This document shows positions 59,199 to 64,000 of a DNA stretch of 64,000 nucleotides, piece after piece. This DNA comes from Rhodovulum sp. Its GTDB lineage: Bacteria > Pseudomonadota > Alphaproteobacteria > Rhodobacterales > Rhodobacteraceae. The notes below the pieces were generated by a model. The model saw only the letters and a program-made list of their open reading frames with translations, made no database searches and was not told where the DNA came from. The translations under genes and the position numbers were made by a program. Where the stretch lies: assembly GCA_020637615.1 (NCBI GenBank), contig JACKKC010000016.1, positions 1 to 64,000 on the forward strand. Direction: 5' to 3'. The number at the start of each line of letters is the position of its first letter. Position 1 is the stretch's first letter.

Positions 59199-62093
59199 AT
59201 GCCGATGGAAAAGACCTTCGACGCCAGCGCGGCGGAGCCCCAGATCGCGGCCGCCTGGGAGGCCGCGGAGGCCTTCCGCGCCGGCGCCAACGCCAGGCCG
59301 GGCGCCGAGCCCTTCTGCATCCTGCTGCCGCCCCCGAACGTCACCGGCAGCCTGCACATGGGCCATGCCTTCAACCACACGCTCATGGACATCCTCACCC
59401 GCTGGCACCGGATGCGGGGCTTCGACGTGCTCTGGCAGCCCGGCCTCGACCATGCCGGCATCGCGACGCAGATGGTGGTGGAGCGCGAGCTGGCGAAGGC
59501 CGGCAACATCGGCCGCCGCGACATGGGCCGCGAGGCCTTCGTCGCGAAGGTCTGGGAATGGAAGGAACGCTCGGGCGGCACGATCCTCGAGCAATGCCGG
59601 CGGCTCGGGGACAGCTTCGACCTCGAGCGCAACCGCTTCACCATGGACCCCGGCTTCCACGACGCGGTGCTGAAGACCTTCGTGGAATTCTACGAGAGGG
59701 GCCTGATCTTCCGCGGCAAGCGGCTGGTGAACTGGGACCCGCATTTCGAGACGGCGATCTCGGACCTGGAAGTGGAGCAGGTCGAGACCCGCGGCAATCT
59801 CTGGCGCCTGCGCTATCCGCTCGAGGACGGCGCCAGCTACGAGCATCCCGTCGCCTGGGACGACGAAGGTCGGCCGACCGCCTTCGAGGCCCGCGACTAT
59901 CTCGTCATCGCCACGACGCGGCCCGAGACCATGCTCGGCGACACCGGGGTCGCGGTGCATCCCGAGGATCCGCGCTACCGGCACCTCGTCGGCAAGACCG
60001 TGCGCCTGCCGCTGGTCGGCCGCTCGATCCCGATCGTCGCGGACGAATACGCCGACCCGGAGAAGGGCACCGGCGCGGTCAAGATCACGCCGGCGCATGA
60101 CTTCAACGACTGGGAGGTCGGCAAGCGCTGCGGCCTCGCGGCCATCAACGTCATGGACACCCGCGCCTGCATCGCGCTCAAGGACAATGCCGCCTTCCAC
60201 GAGGGCATCGCGCCCGCCGACGAGCTGGCGGATTTCCACGGCCTCGACCGCTACGAGGCGCGCGACCTCATCGTCACCCTGGCGGAGGAACAGGGCTGGC
60301 TCGACGGCATCGACGCCGAGACCCACATGGTGCCCCACGGCGACCGCTCCAAGGTCGCCATCGAGCCCTTCCTCACCGACCAATGGTACGTCGACGCCGC
60401 GAAGCTCGCCGGCCCGGCGCTCGAAGCTGTGCGCGACGGCCGCACCCGCATCCTGCCCGAACGCGACGAGAAGACCTATTTCCACTGGCTGGAGAACATC
60501 GAGCCCTGGTGCATCTCCCGCCAGCTCTGGTGGGGCCACCAGATCCCGGTCTGGTATGGGCCATCACTTCCAGATCTTGGACTAGAAGGTCCGGATGAAC
60601 TGCTGCCGTTCTGTGCGGAGACCAATGATAAGGCTGCCGAGTTAGGCCGAGAATACTACTCGTCTAAACTCGGTCGTCACATCCACGTTTCTGCGAGCGA
60701 TGTCGCTCTTGATAGTCCTCGGCCCGGGTTAAGGGCTCCAATTGGCGCAGGAATTGGAGAAGTTGGAAACGCGTTAGCTGAGATCCGACTCGTCCGCGAC
60801 CCCGACGTGCTCGACACCTGGTTCTCCTCCGGCATCTGGCCGATCGGCACCATGGGCTGGCCCGAGGCGACGCCGGAGATGGCGCGCTACTACCCCTCCA
60901 GCGTGCTCGTCACCGGCTTCGACATCATCTTCTTCTGGGTCGCCCGGATGATGATGATGCAGCTCGAGCTGACCGGCGAGGTGCCCTTCCGCGAGGTCTA
61001 CATCCACGCCCTCGTCCGCGACGAGAAGGGCAAGAAGATGTCCAAGTCCTTGGGCAACGTGCTCGACCCGATCGAGCTCATCGACGAATACGGCGCCGAT
61101 GCCGTGCGCTTCACCCTGACCGCCATGGCGGCGATGGGCCGCGACCTGAAGCTCTCCAAGGACCGCATCGCCGGCTACCGCAACTTCGGCACCAAGCTCT
61201 GGAACGCCGCGCGCTTCGCCGAGATGAACGGCTGCCGCCCCGCCCCTGGCTTCGACCCGCGCGCCGTCACCCGGACCGCCAACAAGTGGATCGTCGGCGA
61301 GACCGGGCGGCTGCGCGAGACGCTGGACGCGGCCCTTTCCGCCTATCGCTTCAACGACGCGGCGGCCGCACTCTATGCCCATGTCTGGGGCAAGGTCTGC
61401 GACTGGTACGTCGAGCTCGCCAAGCCGCTCTTCCAGGACGAGGCCTCGGCGGCGGAGACCCGCGCCACCATGGCCTGGGTGCTCGACCAGTGCCTGATCC
61501 TGATGCATCCTGTCATGCCCTTCATCACCGAGGCGCTCTGGGGCCAGATGGCCGAGCGCGCGGGGCTGCTGGTCCACGCCGACTGGCCGGATTACGGCGC
61601 CGATCTGGTCGATGCCGCGGCCGATGCCGAGATGGGCTGGGTGATCGGGCTGATCGAGGAGATCCGCTCGGTGCGGGCGGAGATGCGCGTCCCGGCCGGG
61701 GCGAAGATCCCGCTGATCGAGCTCGAGCTCGCACCCGCCCAGGCGGCGGCGCTCGAGACCAACCGCGCGATGGTCGCGCGGCTGGGGCGGATCGAGCGCT
61801 TCGAGACCGCCGATGCCGCGCCGAAGGGCGCGGTGACCATCGCCCGCGAGGGCGGCACCTTCTGCCTGCCGCTGGCGGATGTCATCGACCTCGAGGCCGA
61901 GCGCGCGCGCCTCGCCAAGGCGCTGGAGAAGCTCCGCAAGGAAGCGCAGGGCCTGCGCGGCAAGCTCGCCAACGCCGCCTTCCTCGCCAATGCCCCCGAG
62001 GCCGTCGTCGACGAGAACCGCGCCCGGCTCGAGGCCGCCGAGGAGGAGGCCGCGATCCTCGCCGCCGCCGCCGCGCGGCTGGCGGGCCTGTGA
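59199..62093 (+). CDS. valS: Valine--tRNA ligase
   Basis: 964 aa class I synthetase. HIGH-type motif PPPNVTGSLHMGHAF at about residue 45, editing domain with ATTRPETMLGDTGVAVHPED, EPWCISRQLWWGHQIPVWYG, KMSKS in GKKMSKSLGNVLDPIEL, and a C-terminal coiled coil (EAERARLAKALEKLRKEAQG). The start ATG at 59199 leads into MEKTFDASAAEPQIAAAWE. Between residues about 452 and 530 the codon use is foreign to the rest of the gene (see 60554-60790). Confidence 0.96.
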   Translation: MPMEKTFDASAAEPQIAAAWEAAEAFRAGANARPGAEPFCILLPPPNVTGSLHMGHAFNHTLMDILTRWHRMRGFDVLWQPGLDHAGIATQMVVERELAKAGNIGRRDMGREAFVAKVWEWKERSGGTILEQCRRLGDSFDLERNRFTMDPGFHDAVLKTFVEFYERGLIFRGKRLVNWDPHFETAISDLEVEQVETRGNLWRLRYPLEDGASYEHPVAWDDEGRPTAFEARDYLVIATTRPETMLGDTGVAVHPEDPRYRHLVGKTVRLPLVGRSIPIVADEYADPEKGTGAVKITPAHDFNDWEVGKRCGLAAINVMDTRACIALKDNAAFHEGIAPADELADFHGLDRYEARDLIVTLAEEQGWLDGIDAETHMVPHGDRSKVAIEPFLTDQWYVDAAKLAGPALEAVRDGRTRILPERDEKTYFHWLENIEPWCISRQLWWGHQIPVWYGPSLPDLGLEGPDELLPFCAETNDKAAELGREYYSSKLGRHIHVSASDVALDSPRPGLRAPIGAGIGEVGNALAEIRLVRDPDVLDTWFSSGIWPIGTMGWPEATPEMARYYPSSVLVTGFDIIFFWVARMMMMQLELTGEVPFREVYIHALVRDEKGKKMSKSLGNVLDPIELIDEYGADAVRFTLTAMAAMGRDLKLSKDRIAGYRNFGTKLWNAARFAEMNGCRPAPGFDPRAVTRTANKWIVGETGRLRETLDAALSAYRFNDAAAALYAHVWGKVCDWYVELAKPLFQDEASAAETRATMAWVLDQCLILMHPVMPFITEALWGQMAERAGLLVHADWPDYGADLVDAAADAEMGWVIGLIEEIRSVRAEMRVPAGAKIPLIELELAPAQAAALETNRAMVARLGRIERFETADAAPKGAVTIAREGGTFCLPLADVIDLEAERARLAKALEKLRKEAQGLRGKLANAAFLANAPEAVVDENRARLEAAEEEAAILAAAAARLAGL
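60554..60790 (+). other. Low-GC patch of alien codon use inside valS
   Basis: From the GGG after TGGTAT to about GTCCGCGACCCC the codons change: TTA three times, CTA, ATT, AAA, TCT, CTT, CCA. My hand count gives third-position GC of about 42% here (33 of 78 codons), whereas adjoining valS codons are nearly all G or C in third position. The frame is kept. The patch lies exactly in a variable loop between WWGHQIPVWYG and DPDVLDTWFSSG. Confidence 0.85.
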
Positions 62094-62103
62094 TGGCCGC
62101 GCC

Positions 62104-63207
62104 ATGCGCCTGACCCCGCTCGCCGCGAGCCTGCCCGCCACGGTGCCCTTCGTCGGCCCGGAGACGCAGGAGCGCCGCCTCGGGCGGCCCTTCATCGCGC
62201 GCATCGGCGCCAACGAGAGCGTCTTCGGCCCCTCGCCGCGGGCCATCGCCGCCATGGCCGAGGCGGCGGCGCTGGCCTGGCGCTACGGCGACCCCGAGAA
62301 CCACGACCTGAAGGCGGCGCTGGCGGCGCATCACGGGGTTCCCGCCGCCTGCATCGTGGTCGGCGAGGGCATCGACGCGCTGCTCGGCAATCTCGTGCGG
62401 CTGCTGGTCGGCCCCGGCACGCCGGTCGTCACCTCCGCGGGCGGCTATCCGACCTTCAACTACCATGTGACGGGCTTCGGCGGGCAGATCCTCACCGTGC
62501 CCTACCGGGGCGATTCCGAGGACCCGGAAGCGCTGCTGCTGACCGCCCGCAAGGCCGGCGCGCCGCTGGTCTATCTCGCCAATCCCGACAATCCGATGGG
62601 CAGCTGGCACGACGCCGGGCGCATCGGCGAGATGATCGCCCGGCTGCCCGGCCAGGCGGTGCTCTGCCTCGACGAGGCCTATGCCGATTTCGCGCCCCCG
62701 GGCGCCATCCCGCCGCTCGACCCCTCCGAGCCGCGGGTGATCCGCATGCGCACCTTCTCCAAGGCCCATGGCATGGCCGGGGCGCGCATCGGCTACGCCA
62801 TCGGCCATCCCGAGCTGATCGCCGCCTTCGACCGGGTGCGCAACCATTTCGGGGTCAACCGCATCGCCCAGGCCGGCGCGCTGGCCTCCCTCGGCGACCC
62901 GGGCTGGCTGGCCTCGGTGGTGGGGAAGGTCGCCCGCTCCCGCGAAAGGCTCGCGGAGATCGCCGCGGCGAACGGCCTCGCGGCGCTGCCCTCGGCGACG
63001 AATTTCCTGGCCATCGACTGCGGGCGCGACGGCGCCTTCGCGCGGGCGGTGCTGGCGGAGCTGACCGCGGCGGGGATCTTCGTGCGCATGCCGGGCGTGG
63101 CCCCCCTCGACCGCTGCATCCGGGTGACGGCAGGCGAAGACGCCGATCTCGAGGCCTTCGCCGCCGCGCTGCCCCAGGCCCTGTCCCGCGCCGCGGAACG
63201 GGGCTGA
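62104..63207 (+). CDS. PLP-dependent aminotransferase, HisC-like
   Basis: 367 aa class I/II fold. ARIGANESVFGPSPRAIAAM, YGDPENHDLKAALAAHHGVP, VYLANPDNPMGSWHD (Asn and Pro of the PLP site), LCLDEAYADF, MRTFSKAHGMAGARIGYAIG with the Schiff-base Lys in TFSKAHG, and CIRVTAG with the carboxylate-binding Arg. Resembles histidinol-phosphate aminotransferases but lies outside a his operon; its amino donor and acceptor are not fixed. Starts 10 bp after valS. Confidence 0.88.
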   Translation: MRLTPLAASLPATVPFVGPETQERRLGRPFIARIGANESVFGPSPRAIAAMAEAAALAWRYGDPENHDLKAALAAHHGVPAACIVVGEGIDALLGNLVRLLVGPGTPVVTSAGGYPTFNYHVTGFGGQILTVPYRGDSEDPEALLLTARKAGAPLVYLANPDNPMGSWHDAGRIGEMIARLPGQAVLCLDEAYADFAPPGAIPPLDPSEPRVIRMRTFSKAHGMAGARIGYAIGHPELIAAFDRVRNHFGVNRIAQAGALASLGDPGWLASVVGKVARSRERLAEIAAANGLAALPSATNFLAIDCGRDGAFARAVLAELTAAGIFVRMPGVAPLDRCIRVTAGEDADLEAFAAALPQALSRAAERG

Positions 63208-63255
63208 GCGCCACTCGGGACGCCATCCGGGCGGATCAACGAGCCCGGCGCCCTG

Positions 63256-63583
63256 TACCAACGGCCCTACCATCTGACCGACCCTGCGCTCCGAGGCCCA
63301 ATATCGGGAGGGGGAGAAGGCCGCGCCCCGCGCGGTCCGCGGAGCATTCCCCCGGGCCGAAAAGGCGAGGCGCCGGTGGCGCCTTGCCCGGTCCGGTCGC
63401 CCGGAGGCGTCAGCCGCAGGGCGAGGGGGGTGCAACTTCACGGTCGGTTGAGGATCGGGGCGCGTCGGCCCCGAACGGTGCGCAAGGCGCGCCGGCCCCC
63501 CGCAGGGCCGGCGCGGCCCGATCGCCACGGGTCGATCGGGCTGGGAATCCCGGCCCCGGGATGAGGGCCGACGGCCAGGGCCG
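63256..63583 (+). repeat. Dispersed intergenic repeat, copy D
   Basis: Intact copy of about 328 bp. TACCAACGG at the edge, CATCTGACCGACCCTGCG, GAAGGCCGCGCCCCGCGCGG, hairpin 1 with loop GGT, GGTTGAGGATCGGG, hairpin 2 (CGCGCCGGCCC / GGGCCGGCGCG), GGTCGATCGGGCTGGG. It fills most of the 482-bp gap between the convergent aminotransferase and DUF1269 genes; nothing else is seen in that gap. Confidence 0.85.
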
Positions 63584-63689
63584 CCCGCACTACCGTCATC
63601 GGTCCGGCGGAATGTGGTACAGGCCGCGCAAGACGCGGCCATTCCCTGTCCTGAGCAGCGGCCCCGGCCGAGCCGAAGGCCCGTCGGGA

Positions 63690-64000
63690 TCAGGACGCCG
63701 GTGCTTCCGCCGCCTCGGTCTTCATGTGCCCTTCGAGCGCCTCGCGCAGCCGCTCCTCGCGGGTGTGGTCGAGCGAGGTCTGCAGGATGCGCCCGCCGAC
63801 GCCCTCGAGCTGGGGCAGGACCTTGTCGCCGGTGACCTTCTTGACCAGCACGAAGAGCACCGCCTCGCCGGGCTGGATGTCGTCGGCCGCGAGGCCCTTC
63901 ATGAACTTGTCGTTGATGCCGACATCCGTGAGCGCGCCGGCCAGCGCACCCGCGCCCGCGCCGGCGGCGACGCCGAGCAGCGGATTGAGGAAGAGCACGC
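63690..64000 (-). CDS. DUF1269-family membrane protein (5' part beyond window)
   Basis: C-terminal 103 or so residues of a DUF1269 protein. A Gly/Ala-rich hydrophobic hairpin (LLGVAAGAGAGALAGALTDV), then GINDKFMKGLAADDIQPGEA, VLFVLVKKVTGDKVLPQLEG and RILQTSLDHTREERLREAL. The frame runs off the right edge. Function unknown. Confidence 0.85.
   Translation of the reverse strand, partial: VLFLNPLLGVAAGAGAGALAGALTDVGINDKFMKGLAADDIQPGEAVLFVLVKKVTGDKVLPQLEGVGGRILQTSLDHTREERLREALEGHMKTEAAEAPAS

Noticed and set aside
60554..60790. Intein or group I/II intron in valS
   Set aside because: The patch is far too short, keeps the frame and lacks Cys/Ser splice junctions and endonuclease motifs.

Overview
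The window is GC-rich (mostly high 60s percent) bacterial chromosome. The block rpoZ - relA/spoT - DUF2062 - pdxJ - acpS - lepB - rnc - era - DUF1491 - recO, together with a MucR regulator, a Trm112 / Lon-N / thioredoxin-TPR operon and an AqpZ aquaporin, points to an alphaproteobacterium of the Rhodobacterales (inference from synteny and protein style; no database was searched).

Layout. 1-5.8 kb: end of a LivF-like ATPase, an IS5-family insertion, a periplasmic solute-binding protein, a decayed glycine-cleavage-T-like pseudogene, aquaporin and a lipoprotein. 5.8-18 kb: housekeeping genes (Dcp peptidase, CDF cation exporter, mucR, miaB, Trm112/LonN/cnoX operon, HD hydrolase, GT8 glycosyltransferase, ahcY). 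18-28.3 kb: the rpoZ-to-recO block, largely built of 4-bp stop/start overlaps, with an AraC regulator and an SDR enzyme in the middle. 28.5-34 kb: urtABCDE urea importer on the minus strand. 35.2-55.2 kb: a roughly 20 kb prophage or phage satellite inserted in tRNA-Cys. 55.3-64 kb: SMP-30/gluconolactonase, pcm, tolC, a DUF2497 protein, valS, a HisC-like aminotransferase and the start-truncated end of a DUF1269 gene.

The integrated element has an integrase and AlpA-like gene beside the intact tRNA-Cys, a decayed displaced tRNA half at the far end, an early region (PC4-like protein, winged-helix protein, three iteron-like repeats), a head/packaging/connector set, a tail tube and tape measure, a DUF3102 gene full of palindromes, a PemK/MazF-like toxin gene and an XRE repressor. 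The terminase genes lie after the connector genes, and no baseplate, fibre or lysis genes are visible. The portal gene is split by an IS5-family element and the cro-position gene by an IS3-family element.

The most unusual signal outside the prophage is a dispersed 310-340 bp intergenic repeat: four full copies (one split by the IS5 element) and two fragments. All six lie between convergent genes, and every convergent gap larger than about 100 bp in the window holds one. Its copies fold into conserved hairpins whose differences keep base pairing. Other notable signals are compensated palindromes in the DUF3102 gene, a GGTATCA/TGATACC motif shared by both att flanks and the repressor operator, and a 240-bp patch of alien codon usage inside valS.
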